Assembly: GCA_964616825.1 (NCBI GenBank)
Contig: CAZTSX010000001.1
Location: forward strand, 186,001 to 250,000
Direction of reading: 5' to 3'
Length of the DNA stretch: 64,000 nt
Source of the DNA: QYOJ01 sp964616825
GTDB lineage: Bacteria > Bacteroidota > Bacteroidia > Bacteroidales > FEN-979
In this document: in pieces, positions 8,134 through 17,210 of the stretch
Layout: each line of letters opens with the position of its first letter
Numbering within the stretch: position 1 is the stretch's first letter
Position numbers and translations under genes: made by a program
Notes under the pieces: generated by a model
Seen by the model: only the letters and a program-made list of their open reading frames with translations
What the model was told of the DNA's origin: nothing
Databases searched by the model: none

Positions 8134-9897
8134 ATGGAAGTCACCCGAATTTTTGACATTCTTCCTTATTACGAGGAGAAGTTTCAGCCGAAAGATGATG
8201 TGATCGCATCCAAAGAGGATGGCCAGTGGAAAAAAATCAGCATCAAGCAGTACAGAGAGATCGCTGACAATATCAGCTATGGCTTCCTTGCTTTGGGCGT
8301 TCAACCGGGTGACCGAATCGCCCAGATCAGTCCCAACCGGGTGGAATGGAACATCCTGGATATGGCTATTTTACAGATCGGAGCGATCCATGTTCCCATT
8401 TACCCGACCATAAGTGAAACGGATTATAAACATATCCTGGGACATGCCGGGGTGAAATTCGTATTTGTTTCGGGGAATGAACTTCTCCGCAAGATTAAAC
8501 ATATTCTTCCTGATGTACCTTCAATAGAGGGAATTTATACATACAAGGACCTCCAGGAATACAAACATCTGAACGAACTCATCGAGTTGGGCAAGCAAAA
8601 TCAGGAGCCGGAGAAGCTGGAAACCCTGAAGTCCTCTATCAAACCGGATGATGTTGCTACGATCATATATACTTCCGGGACAACAGGCACGCAAAAAGGT
8701 GTTATGCTAACGCACAATAACCTCGTCTCCAATTTCCTGGCTGTCGCGTACATACCGCCTTTTGGGGAGAAACACAAAGCGGTAAGCTACCTTCCACTCT
8801 GCCATGTCTATGAACGGATGTTGAACTATCTCTACCAATATCTCGGTATATCCGTCTATTATGCTGAAAATATTGGCACCATTACTGATAACATGAAAGA
8901 TGTTCATCCGCAGATTATGTCTACCGTACCCCGGCTTCTGGAGAAAGTGTATGATAAGCTGGTGGCAACCGGGCAGAAGCTGAAGGGACCAAAAAGCTGG
9001 ATCTTCTGGGGTGCGTTCCATCTCGCTCAACGGTATGAATTGAAAGGTGCCAATGGAAGGTTCTATGAATGGAAACGGAAAAAATATGATAAACTGGTTT
9101 ATTCAAAATGGCGTGCTGCGCTTGGTGGAGAGATCAACCTCATGGTTTCCGGCGGAGCGGCTATGCAACCACGGTTAGGCCGGCTGTTTACCTGTGCAGG
9201 GATCAATATCCTGGAGGGCTATGGGTTAACGGAAACATCCCCGGTAATTGCTGTTTGTGATTTCAGTGAACACGGAATCAAATTCGGTACGGTAGGACCT
9301 GTGCTGAAGAATCTGGAGGTTAAAATTGCAGATGATGGAGAGATCTGTGTCAAAGGTCCCAGCGTGATGAAGGGATACTATAAGGATGATAAGTTGACCG
9401 CGGAGACAATTGACAAAGAGGGTTGGCTTCATACCGGTGACCTGGGACATATCGAGCCGGAAGGACAGCTGAAGATAACTGGCCGGAAAAAGGAGCTCTT
9501 CAAAACCTCCTTTGGAAAATATGTAAGCCCCCAACTTATTGAAGATGTATTTAAAGAGTCGCTTTTTATTGATCAGTTGATCGTCGTCGGCGAGAACCAG
9601 AAATTCGCAGGAGCGTTAATGATCCCCGATTTCATCTTCCTTAAATCCTACTGCGAACGTAAGGAGATTCCATTTGGATCCAATACAGAAGTTATAGCGA
9701 ATTCTGTCATCAAAAAGAGATTTCAAAAAGAGATCGATAAATACAATAAGCAATTCGGTGATACGGAAAAGATCAAAAGCTGGGACCTGCTTGATGCAGA
9801 ATGGGCGGTTGAAACGGGAGAGCTCACACCTACCATGAAACTCAAACGCCCATATATTTCTAAGAAATACGCTGATAAGATTGTTAACCTTTTTTGA
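8134..9897 (+). CDS. long-chain acyl-CoA synthetase (AMP-forming), first of tandem pair
   Basis: Activates fatty acids to acyl-CoA through an acyl-adenylate. It is 587 aa from the ATG at 8134, which gives the normal start MEVTRIFDIL; the frame is open about 25 codons further upstream, but that part lies in repeat and spacer. Motifs: P-loop-like YTSGTTGTQKG near residue 198, YGLTETSP near residue 364, GWLHTGDLG near residue 431, and the hinge/catalytic Lys region GRKKELFKTSFGKY. This is the FadD15-like group common in Bacteroidetes. The next gene is a paralogue 12 bases downstream. Confidence 0.93.
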   Translation: MEVTRIFDILPYYEEKFQPKDDVIASKEDGQWKKISIKQYREIADNISYGFLALGVQPGDRIAQISPNRVEWNILDMAILQIGAIHVPIYPTISETDYKHILGHAGVKFVFVSGNELLRKIKHILPDVPSIEGIYTYKDLQEYKHLNELIELGKQNQEPEKLETLKSSIKPDDVATIIYTSGTTGTQKGVMLTHNNLVSNFLAVAYIPPFGEKHKAVSYLPLCHVYERMLNYLYQYLGISVYYAENIGTITDNMKDVHPQIMSTVPRLLEKVYDKLVATGQKLKGPKSWIFWGAFHLAQRYELKGANGRFYEWKRKKYDKLVYSKWRAALGGEINLMVSGGAAMQPRLGRLFTCAGINILEGYGLTETSPVIAVCDFSEHGIKFGTVGPVLKNLEVKIADDGEICVKGPSVMKGYYKDDKLTAETIDKEGWLHTGDLGHIEPEGQLKITGRKKELFKTSFGKYVSPQLIEDVFKESLFIDQLIVVGENQKFAGALMIPDFIFLKSYCERKEIPFGSNTEVIANSVIKKRFQKEIDKYNKQFGDTEKIKSWDLLDAEWAVETGELTPTMKLKRPYISKKYADKIVNLF

Positions 9898-9909
9898 GCA
9901 GGATGATGG

Positions 9910-11712
9910 ATGAAACCTCTCACACGGTTATTTGATTTACTCGATCTCTACCAGGATAAATACAGAGACAAATCAAATGTTTTTCTGTCGAAATCTGAAG
10001 GCAGCTGGCATGCCTTTTCAGCAGTTGATTACGTTACACTGACCCGCGATCTGAGCATGGGCATGCTCAACCTGGGAATTAACCCGGGAACCCATATCGC
10101 CACTGTAATGGCCAATTGCCCGGAGTGGAACCTGTTTGATATGGCAATCATGCAGATCGGGGCTGTCCAGGTGCCTATCTATCCTAACATCAGTGAAGAA
10201 AACTATCAGTACATCCTGTCTGATGCCCGGATCGAGTACATGATCGTTTACAACCAGGAGATTTATGAACGAATCAGACCCATTGTAGCGGAACTTCCTT
10301 TCGTGAAAGGGATCTATTCCATTCAGGAGGCAAGTGATGTTCCTCAATGGACGGAGATCCTGGAAGCAGGGAAATTGCATCCTCATCCCGAGAGGCTGGA
10401 GGAGATAAAGACCTCTATTCTGCCCGATGACCTGGCCTCTATTATCTATACATCCGGCACTACAGGTCTACCGAAAGGCGTGATGCTCTCTCATTGGAAT
10501 TTCGTGTCAAACTTTCTTGAATGTGCCAGGATCCCTGACTTTTCCAGCAAAGACCGGGCTCTCAGCTTTCTTCCATTATGCCATGTTTACGAACGGATGC
10601 TCAACTATGTTTATCAGTACCTGGGAATGTCAGTTTACTATGCTCAGTCGCTTGATTTTGTTGCTGCCTATTTACAGGAGGTCAGGCCACATACGTTTGC
10701 TGCGGTTCCAAGGATGCTTGAGAAAATTTACAACAAAATGGTTTCCCGGGGGAGAAGCATGAAAGGCATACGAAAGATGATCTTCTTCTGGGCTCTTCGG
10801 CAAGGCTATAACTTCGAGCTCAACCATACCCGTGGATGGGGATATGAAATCACTCTTTTCATAGCGAATCGTCTGGTATTCAGCAAGTGGCGAAGTGTCC
10901 TTGGCGGAAATGTCAGGATCATCGTTTCAGGAGGAGCATCCCTGCATCCCAGGCTGGCACGAATTTTCTGGGCAGCCCGGCTTAAGGTCATGGAGGGCTA
11001 TGGTTTGACTGAGACTGCACCTGTAATCGCTGTACAGACGCTGGAGAAAGGAGGTGTTAAATTCGGTACGGTTGGGCCCATCTTGCCCGGGATTGAAGTG
11101 ACATTCGCTCAGGATGGCGAAATCCTCTGCAGGGGTCCAAACCTGATGCGGGGATATTACAATAAACCGGAACTAACGCATAAGGTGATCGATAAAGAGG
11201 GTTGGTTTCATACCGGAGATATCGGCTTGATGGTAGATGGGAAATACCTGAAGATCACAGATCGGAAAAAAGAGATATTCAAGACTTCAACCGGAAAATA
11301 TATTGCACCACAACCGATTGAACAGCGGTTTGCAGAATCTCCATTTATCGATCATATCATTGTGATTGGAGAAGACCGGAAATATACTGCAGCCCTGATC
11401 GTTCCTAATTTTGAATACCTGAGAAGCTGGTGTGAAGTAAAACAGATCAGCTATCAAACTGACTCCGATACCATCACAACCCCGAGAATTATCGGCAGGA
11501 TGCAAGAGGAGGTGAAACGCATTAACCTCAAGTTAGGACAAACAGAGAAGATCAAGAAATTCAGGTTGCTGGCTACAATATGGAGCGTGGAGACCGGGGA
11601 GTTATCTCCCACCCTAAAACTCCGCCGGAAGTTCATTCAGGAGAAATATTATGAGGAGATAGAGAACACCTACAAGTCTCCGGAACACGATTACAAAGTG
11701 GATCAGGATTAA
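9910..11712 (+). CDS. long-chain acyl-CoA synthetase (AMP-forming), second of tandem pair
   Basis: Paralogue of the preceding gene, 600 aa, with the same motif order: YTSGTTGLPKG, GYGLTETAPVIA, GWFHTGDIG, DRKKEIFKTSTGKY. The two proteins keep many identical stretches, for example SFLPLCHVYERMLNYVYQYL (YLPLCHVYERMLNYLYQYL in the first), so they arose by duplication but have clearly diverged and may prefer different acyl chains. Only 12 bases separate the genes, which suggests cotranscription. The 3' end overlaps the convergent holA stop by 4 bases. Confidence 0.93.
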   Translation: MKPLTRLFDLLDLYQDKYRDKSNVFLSKSEGSWHAFSAVDYVTLTRDLSMGMLNLGINPGTHIATVMANCPEWNLFDMAIMQIGAVQVPIYPNISEENYQYILSDARIEYMIVYNQEIYERIRPIVAELPFVKGIYSIQEASDVPQWTEILEAGKLHPHPERLEEIKTSILPDDLASIIYTSGTTGLPKGVMLSHWNFVSNFLECARIPDFSSKDRALSFLPLCHVYERMLNYVYQYLGMSVYYAQSLDFVAAYLQEVRPHTFAAVPRMLEKIYNKMVSRGRSMKGIRKMIFFWALRQGYNFELNHTRGWGYEITLFIANRLVFSKWRSVLGGNVRIIVSGGASLHPRLARIFWAARLKVMEGYGLTETAPVIAVQTLEKGGVKFGTVGPILPGIEVTFAQDGEILCRGPNLMRGYYNKPELTHKVIDKEGWFHTGDIGLMVDGKYLKITDRKKEIFKTSTGKYIAPQPIEQRFAESPFIDHIIVIGEDRKYTAALIVPNFEYLRSWCEVKQISYQTDSDTITTPRIIGRMQEEVKRINLKLGQTEKIKKFRLLATIWSVETGELSPTLKLRRKFIQEKYYEEIENTYKSPEHDYKVDQD

Positions 11713-12707
11713 TGCATGATCTTGAAGATCATCTCCTTCATAAGTTCCCCACCTGTTGTAGAGATGTTTCCCACTCCTTTTGATTTCAGGTCATATTCCC
11801 TCAGGATGCCGATAATGGTTTTAATCTTACCAGGTGGATAATTTTTGGCAGTCGTCTGATAATCCTGCAGAAAGAACGGATGAACAGCAAGTGCGGCAGC
11901 TGCACTGTTCCTCGACTTGTCCTGCAGGTGCTGATACAACAATACTTTTGAAAAAAATGAATAGAGGATTGGAATCACCTTTACCAGGGGATTTTCCCTC
12001 GGATTTGCTCCGAAGTACCGGATGATCTGGTTGGCCTTGAATACGTTTTTCGAGCCAAGCGATTTTTGCAGCTCAAATACATTGAAGTCTTTGCTGATCC
12101 CGATATACTTCTCCACCAGGTGATCATCAATTTCCGTTTTTCCCGGAATATTTATCATCAGCTTCTGGATCTCATTCGCTATTTTGGTCAGATCGGCACC
12201 CAGGAATTCAGTGAGCATGAAGGTGGCTTTGGCAGAAATCGAATAGTTTCGCTTTTGGACATACTGCTCAATCCATCCGGGAATTTTATTGTCGTACATC
12301 CGGGGTGACTCAAACAAAATTCCGGCTTTGGCGATCGCTTTTGCCAGGCTTTTCCGTTTGTCGATTTTTCCATATTTATAACAGATCACAAGAATAGTCG
12401 AAGAGAGTGGATCCTGGATATATGGCGTCAGAGCTTCCAGGTCTTTCACCTCCTGAGCCTCTTTGATGATCAACACCTGGTAGTTGGCCATCATCGGATA
12501 CCTGCGTGCATAACTTATAATTGAAGATGCATCCACATCACTGCCATACAGGATATTCTGATTGAACTCCTTTTCGGTCTCCGTCAGTGCATTCTCTTCA
12601 ATGTAACCGGAAATGGCATCTATGAAATAGGGTTCCTCGCCATGGAGCAGATAGACGGGGTGGTAGATCTGCTTTCTCAGGTTCTGCAGTATATGTTCGA
12701 AAGTCAT
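11709..12707 (-). CDS. holA: DNA polymerase III subunit delta
   Basis: Clamp-loader subunit that opens the beta clamp. It is 332 aa from the ATG at 12707 (MTFEHILQNL), close to the E. coli length of 343. Features seen: YLLHGEEPYFIDAI near the N terminus, the AAA-like fold without a working P-loop, and a C-terminal helical collar. A longer reading from 12785 would run into the divergent gene and the promoters, so it was not chosen. A -7 element at 12734-12741 fits this start. Confidence 0.93.
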   Translation of the reverse strand: MTFEHILQNLRKQIYHPVYLLHGEEPYFIDAISGYIEENALTETEKEFNQNILYGSDVDASSIISYARRYPMMANYQVLIIKEAQEVKDLEALTPYIQDPLSSTILVICYKYGKIDKRKSLAKAIAKAGILFESPRMYDNKIPGWIEQYVQKRNYSISAKATFMLTEFLGADLTKIANEIQKLMINIPGKTEIDDHLVEKYIGISKDFNVFELQKSLGSKNVFKANQIIRYFGANPRENPLVKVIPILYSFFSKVLLYQHLQDKSRNSAAAALAVHPFFLQDYQTTAKNYPPGKIKTIIGILREYDLKSKGVGNISTTGGELMKEMIFKIMH

Positions 12708-12733
12708 GTAATGGTTATCGATCTCTTGTAACG

Positions 12734-12741
12734 CAAAAATA
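12734..12741 (-). promoter_or_regulatory. -7 element of holA
   Basis: TATTTTTG on the minus strand matches TAnnTTTG, 27 bases before the holA ATG. Confidence 0.5.
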
Positions 12742-12763
12742 ACTGTTTTGTCATATTTTTCTG

Positions 12764-12771
12764 TAAGTTTG
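12764..12771 (+). promoter_or_regulatory. -7 element of the HsdR-N-like gene
   Basis: TAAGTTTG matches TAnnTTTG and lies 12 bases before the ATG at 12784. With the minus-strand element it forms a compact divergent promoter region. Confidence 0.5.
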
Positions 12772-12783
12772 TGGAAAGAGTGC

Positions 12784-13260
12784 ATGGAATCATTGAACTT
12801 ACCGGCTTTTGATACCCGGATCAGGGATCGTAACGGTCAACGTGCTGAGATCTGGGATGATTTCAGAAAAAAATACATTGCACTTACACCTGAGGAGTGG
12901 GTGAGACAGCATATACTTCATTTTCTGGCTTTCCACAGGGGTTATCCGGCGTCGTTGATTCGGGTGGAAGCTTCCCTGACCTATAACCGGATGAAGAAAC
13001 GGAGTGATATCATTGCTTACAACAACCATGGAAAACCGGTTCTTCTTGTGGAGTGTAAAGCTCCTCAGGTCGAGATCACCCAGGGGGTATTTGATCAGGT
13101 AGCTATGTACAACGTCTCTTTCTCCGGGAACTACCTGGTGGTGACCAATGGCATGGAGCATTTTTGCTGTGTCATCGATCAGGCGAACAAAAACTGGAAA
13201 TTTCTTCCGGATATTCCACACTATTCCGATATTTGTGACTCGAAACATGACCGTCTCTGA
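12784..13260 (+). CDS. type I restriction HsdR N-terminal-like protein (HSDR_N_2)
   Basis: 158 aa. It resembles the isolated nuclease-like N-terminal domain of type I restriction R subunits: a PD-(D/E)xK-type core is visible as RSDIIAYNNHGKPVLLVECK, with Asp, Glu and Lys in the expected order near residues 77-97. No helicase part and no HsdM or HsdS are nearby, so this is not a restriction system. In Bacteroidetes such a protein is often found next to holA and a DUF3822 gene, as here. Start ATG at 12784 (MESLNLPAFD). Function unknown; a DNA-processing role is inferred only from the fold. Confidence 0.8.
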   Translation: MESLNLPAFDTRIRDRNGQRAEIWDDFRKKYIALTPEEWVRQHILHFLAFHRGYPASLIRVEASLTYNRMKKRSDIIAYNNHGKPVLLVECKAPQVEITQGVFDQVAMYNVSFSGNYLVVTNGMEHFCCVIDQANKNWKFLPDIPHYSDICDSKHDRL

Positions 13261-14143
13261 CCATATCCTGCCAGCTATCAACCGGATCGACACCCTTTAT
13301 AAAGAGGCTGATCTGGGGAACTACTTCCTCTCTGTTCAGGTAGGGGAGAGAAGCTTCTCTTACTGTATTCTCGATAGTGTTACGAATAAATATATCGGGA
13401 TAGGAGAATTGAAAACACCAATTGCAAAGGGACCGGGCGCACAAGAAATTAAACAACCTCTGGTATCATTCCTTAAAAAGGTTTTTACAACCCTGCCCGT
13501 TTTGAAGAAGAAGTTTAAGGCGTGTAAAGTGATCTGGGAAGGAAATAAGTCTACACTGATACCTGAAGTGCTCTATGAAGAAGATGAGGAGAAGAAATTG
13601 TTATCCTTCAATATTGAAGTCGATTCTGATGACTTGATTTTTCATGATCTGTTGACCGATTTTCAAGCTGTCAATATTTTCGCTATCCCACAGAAAGCTA
13701 ACCACATCCTGACCCGCACACTGGCGGTCGATCACTTGTCTCACATTTCAAGTGTGCTGATCAAGAGTATTTTGCTGACCTACAGGGAACACCTGACTCA
13801 TCCGAAAGTGTTTCTGAACGTCAGGGATGGCTGGTTCGACCTGATCATCCTGGATCAGATCAAGCTCCATTATGTGAATATGTTTGAATTTCGCCAACCA
13901 GAAGATCTGGTTTATTATATCATTTATGTCCTGGATCAGCTTGGCTTCAATTCTGAGAAGGTTGAAGTTATCCTGATGGGAAAAATTAATAAGAATTCAA
14001 CACTTAGCAACCTGATCTTTAAATACATCCGGAAGGTGGAGTTTGCACGTAGAAATCCGATGTACAACTACAGTTTCGTTTTCAACGAAATTCCCCAATA
14101 CGGTTACTTCTCTCTGTTAAACCTCAATCAGTGCGGATTATAA
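13247..14143 (+). CDS. DUF3822 family protein
   Basis: 298 aa from the ATG at 13247, overlapping the preceding gene by 14 bases. Two halves of similar shape (for example VQVGERSFSYCILD and VFLNVRDGWFDLIILD) suggest a duplicated actin/FtsA-like fold, the usual view of this Bacteroidetes-specific family. The gene lies directly before rsmD, with a 13-base overlap, which is a conserved arrangement in the phylum. Function unknown. Confidence 0.8.
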   Translation: MTVSDHILPAINRIDTLYKEADLGNYFLSVQVGERSFSYCILDSVTNKYIGIGELKTPIAKGPGAQEIKQPLVSFLKKVFTTLPVLKKKFKACKVIWEGNKSTLIPEVLYEEDEEKKLLSFNIEVDSDDLIFHDLLTDFQAVNIFAIPQKANHILTRTLAVDHLSHISSVLIKSILLTYREHLTHPKVFLNVRDGWFDLIILDQIKLHYVNMFEFRQPEDLVYYIIYVLDQLGFNSEKVEVILMGKINKNSTLSNLIFKYIRKVEFARRNPMYNYSFVFNEIPQYGYFSLLNLNQCGL

Positions 14144-14661
14144 GTGGGATATATAAGGGCAGAAGGATCCGTCCTCCGATTAACCTACCTGTAAGGCCCA
14201 CCACAGATTATGCCAAAGAGGGCCTCTTTAATGTGTTGAATAACCTGATCGATTTCGAGGAGACCACAGTGTTAGACCTTTTCGCAGGAACCGGAAACAT
14301 CACATTTGAGTTTGCGTCAAGAGGCACCCCTGCGATACTGGCTATTGATATCGAACGCCGTTGTGTGGAGTTTATCAACCTAACAGCAGAGCGACTGGGG
14401 ATGGAGGGAGTTACGGCACGTCGGATGAATGTGAAGGTATTCCTCAGGCAGGCTTTTAAGAAATTTGACCTGGTTTTTGCCGACCCACCTTATGAAATGG
14501 ACGGGATTGCGCTCCTCCCGGAGCAAATCCTGAATGCCGGAGTGATGAATACCGGAGGCATGCTGATCCTGGAGCATTCAAACAAAAATAGTTTCACCGA
14601 TCATCCCTGTTTTGATCAGTTGAGGGAGTATGGGAAGGTACATTTCAGTATATTCAGGTAA
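14131..14661 (+). CDS. rsmD: 16S rRNA (guanine966-N2)-methyltransferase
   Basis: Methylates G966 of 16S rRNA using SAM. 176 aa. The family N terminus MRIISGIYKGRRI is read from a GTG at 14131, inside the end of the upstream gene. The SAM site is DLFAGTGNITFEFASRG near residue 49, and the catalytic motif DPPYE is near residue 117. The tight overlap implies translational coupling with the DUF3822 gene. Confidence 0.95.
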   Translation: MRIISGIYKGRRIRPPINLPVRPTTDYAKEGLFNVLNNLIDFEETTVLDLFAGTGNITFEFASRGTPAILAIDIERRCVEFINLTAERLGMEGVTARRMNVKVFLRQAFKKFDLVFADPPYEMDGIALLPEQILNAGVMNTGGMLILEHSNKNSFTDHPCFDQLREYGKVHFSIFR

Positions 14662-14672
14662 TCACGGGATGT

Positions 14673-14894
14673 TCAGTACTCATCTTCGTGAAAGAAGAAG
14701 TCGTCTTTGGTAGGATAGTCTGGCCAGATGTCTTCTATGCGCTCGTAGGTCTCACCTTCATCTTCAATTTCTTTTAGATTCTCAATTACTTCTTGTGGGA
14801 CTCCCGTTCTGATTGACCAGTCAATTAGTTCATCTTTAGTAGCAGGCCAGGGAGCATCTTCCAGTTTTGAGGCGAGTTCTAAGGTCCAGTACAT
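14673..14894 (-). CDS. DUF2795 family small protein
   Basis: 73 aa, acidic, no signal peptide. Starts MYWTLELASKLEDAPWP and contains ATKDELIDWSIRTGVP and a helix EVIENLKEIEDEGE. It matches the short DUF2795 proteins that most Bacteroidetes carry as a single copy. Function unknown. It has its own promoter: TACTTTTG at 14917-14924 with a -33 TTG 21 bases upstream. Confidence 0.85.
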   Translation of the reverse strand: MYWTLELASKLEDAPWPATKDELIDWSIRTGVPQEVIENLKEIEDEGETYERIEDIWPDYPTKDDFFFHEDEY

Positions 14895-14916
14895 ATGGTC
14901 TGCGTTGAAAATTTTG

Positions 14917-14948
14917 CAAAAGTATATAAAATAAATTCAAAAAGTCAA
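14917..14948 (-). promoter_or_regulatory. promoter of the DUF2795 gene
   Basis: The -7 element TACTTTTG (14917-14924, minus strand) is preceded 21 bases upstream by TTG at 14946-14948, the Bacteroidetes -33 spacing. The start codon is 22 bases downstream. Confidence 0.65.
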
Positions 14949-14958
14949 GCGAAATCTT

Positions 14959-15513
14959 CTACTTATTTTTTTGTGGCCAGGAAATTTCCTTGATATTTGA
15001 TTCTTTCCCTAGTTTTCGTGCAAGTACAAAAAAGAAATCCGACAATCGATTCAGGTATTTGATGATGACGGGGGATACTGTTGATTGTTGTTGCAAACGG
15101 ATCACCCTGCGTTCGGCCCGGCGGCAAATAGAGCGGACAATATGGCAAAACGAAACAAAAGGATGACCACCAGGAAGGATGAATGAATTGAGTGGAGGCA
15201 GTTCGGATGTCATCCGGTCGATCTCCTGCTCCAGAAGAGTGACCTCTTCTTCTGAAAGTTCCGGCAATTCGTTTGTCGTTTTTTCCGGATCGGCAGCGAT
15301 CCAGGCTTCAGCAATAAATATATTTTCCTGTATCCCAAGAAGAAACTCCCGGTAGTGATCCTGCTCAAGATGATCCCGTAACAACCCGATGTAGGAGTTC
15401 AGCTCATCCAGTGTCCCATACGCTTCAACCCGGTCGTGGCTTTTGGGTACGCGTGTGCCGTTGAGGAGAGAAGTCTCTCCAAGATCACCACCCTTTGTGT
15501 ATATCTTTGCCAT
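14959..15513 (-). CDS. cob(I)yrinic acid a,c-diamide adenosyltransferase (PduO type)
   Basis: Transfers the adenosyl group of ATP to cob(I)alamin to form adenosylcobalamin. 184 aa from the ATG at 15513 (MAKIYTKGGDLGETSLLNG). The N-terminal ATP-binding TKGGDxGETSL and the C-terminal helix with ICRRAERRVIRL are diagnostic of the PduO-type trimer. No other cobalamin genes are nearby, so it probably serves salvaged B12 for enzymes such as methylmalonyl-CoA mutase. Confidence 0.94.
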   Translation of the reverse strand: MAKIYTKGGDLGETSLLNGTRVPKSHDRVEAYGTLDELNSYIGLLRDHLEQDHYREFLLGIQENIFIAEAWIAADPEKTTNELPELSEEEVTLLEQEIDRMTSELPPLNSFILPGGHPFVSFCHIVRSICRRAERRVIRLQQQSTVSPVIIKYLNRLSDFFFVLARKLGKESNIKEISWPQKNK

Positions 15514-15530
15514 GATTCCTGTATAACTAC

Positions 15531-17180
15531 TTATTTGAGACGCTTGGGACCGACAACGACGATCTCTTCCGGACATCCTTCACTAAAGAGTTTGAAATTC
15601 TCAATATACCGCGATGCCAATGCATCATATTTCATCCAGTACTCCTCTTTATTTCCCCAGGCATTCTCCGGATCCAACACATCATCAGGTACATTCGGAC
15701 ATGTTAGAGGAATGTCGAAGTTGAATAGCTTGTCCTTTCTGTAGTTGACATTATCAAGCTTGCCATCCAGAACGGCATTGAGCATATTTCGTGTATGACG
15801 AATACTGATCCGTTTTCCGACACCAAATTTTCCTCCGACCCATCCCGTATTCACCAGCCATACCTTGGCTCCGTGTTTCTCAATTTTCTGTTTCAACAGT
15901 TCAGCGTAAAGATATGGGTGGTGCACCATGAACGGAGCTCCGAAACAGGCGCTGAAAGTAATCTCAGGTTCCAGACCCAGTCCCATTTCGGTTCCGGCAA
16001 TTTTGGATGTATAACCGCTTATAAAATGATAGATCGCCTGGTTCATATCCAGCCGGGCAATCGGTGGCAGAACTCCCTGTGCATCACAGGTGAGGAAAAT
16101 CACATTCTTAGGATGGGCTTTGACCATCTTCTCCGGGATGGAGTTTGGAATAAAATCCATCGGGTAAGAGGCTCTCGTATTTTCTGTTACAAGATCATCA
16201 TCCAGATCAATCTTTCGGGAAGTTGGATCGAACACCACATTTTCAAGGATAGTTCCAAACCGCCGGGTACAGTCATAGATCTCCGGTTCATTATCCGCAG
16301 ATAAACGGATCACCTTGGCGTAGCAGCCGCCCTCATAATTGAATATACTCTCATCACTCCAGCCATGTTCATCGTCACCAATCAGTTTTCTGCCTGGATC
16401 AGCTGAAAGGGTGGTTTTACCCGTTCCACTTAATCCAAAGAACAGAGCGACATCCTCTTTTTTGCCAACATTTGCTGAACAATGCATTGACATGACGTCT
16501 TGCAATGGCATCAGGAAATTCATGATCGTGAATAGCGACTTTTTGATTTCCCCACCATACTGACTGTTCGCCACGATCGCTAAACGTTTGGAAAAATCGA
16601 TCACGATAGCAGTCTCACTGTTGGTGCCATCTACTCTTGGGTCCAGCTTAAAAGAAGGTGAAGCAATTACTGTAAACGTGGGAATATGTGTTTTGTACTT
16701 TTCAAGCGTATTTAAGGTCAGAAACATATTTCGTGCAAAAAGACTTTGCCAGGCGGTATCGGTTATAACCCGGATAGGCATCTGGTATTCAGGGTCAGCG
16801 CCCACAAAAACATCTTGTACAAAAAGCTCTTCACCCTGCAGAAAAGCCTGCAAACGACTGAATATTCCGTCAAATTTTTCGGTCGTCATTGGACGATTAT
16901 TTTTTCCCCAATCAATTTTCTCTTTCGTGGTTGATTCCTCAACAAAGTATTTCTCGTTTGCCGCTCTGGCGGTCCATTTTCCAGTATGTACAAGAAGCGG
17001 CCCTCCGTTAACGATCTTCCCTTCATTCCTAAAAACGGCCTCTTCATACAGGGCTGATTCCGGGAGGTTCCAATATACTCTGTCAAGATGGACCAGGCCA
17101 TGATTCTTCAGTCCATATACGCTTTTTAAACTAGTAGCCTGCTTTTGAGCAGGAGTTTCAAATTTCAGATATTTTGACAT
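15531..17180 (-). CDS. pckA: phosphoenolpyruvate carboxykinase (ATP)
   Basis: Converts oxaloacetate and ATP to PEP and CO2, or the reverse during fermentation. 549 aa, the usual length. The kinase P-loop is FGLSGTGKTTLSADP near residue 237, the metal site is LIGDDEHGW near residue 255, and the oxaloacetate-binding arginine region is near the N terminus. In anaerobic Bacteroidetes this enzyme typically runs in the carboxylating direction to make succinate. The start ATG at 17180 is 30 bases downstream of the aminotransferase stop, so the two may be cotranscribed. Confidence 0.97.
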   Translation of the reverse strand: MSKYLKFETPAQKQATSLKSVYGLKNHGLVHLDRVYWNLPESALYEEAVFRNEGKIVNGGPLLVHTGKWTARAANEKYFVEESTTKEKIDWGKNNRPMTTEKFDGIFSRLQAFLQGEELFVQDVFVGADPEYQMPIRVITDTAWQSLFARNMFLTLNTLEKYKTHIPTFTVIASPSFKLDPRVDGTNSETAIVIDFSKRLAIVANSQYGGEIKKSLFTIMNFLMPLQDVMSMHCSANVGKKEDVALFFGLSGTGKTTLSADPGRKLIGDDEHGWSDESIFNYEGGCYAKVIRLSADNEPEIYDCTRRFGTILENVVFDPTSRKIDLDDDLVTENTRASYPMDFIPNSIPEKMVKAHPKNVIFLTCDAQGVLPPIARLDMNQAIYHFISGYTSKIAGTEMGLGLEPEITFSACFGAPFMVHHPYLYAELLKQKIEKHGAKVWLVNTGWVGGKFGVGKRISIRHTRNMLNAVLDGKLDNVNYRKDKLFNFDIPLTCPNVPDDVLDPENAWGNKEEYWMKYDALASRYIENFKLFSEGCPEEIVVVGPKRLK

Positions 17181-17210
17181 CGTCTTGTTTTTTATTTTCT
17201 ATGATTACAA

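Noticed and set aside
12784..13260. type I restriction-modification locus
   Set aside because: Only the HsdR N-terminal-like domain is present; no helicase, methylase or specificity gene is near.
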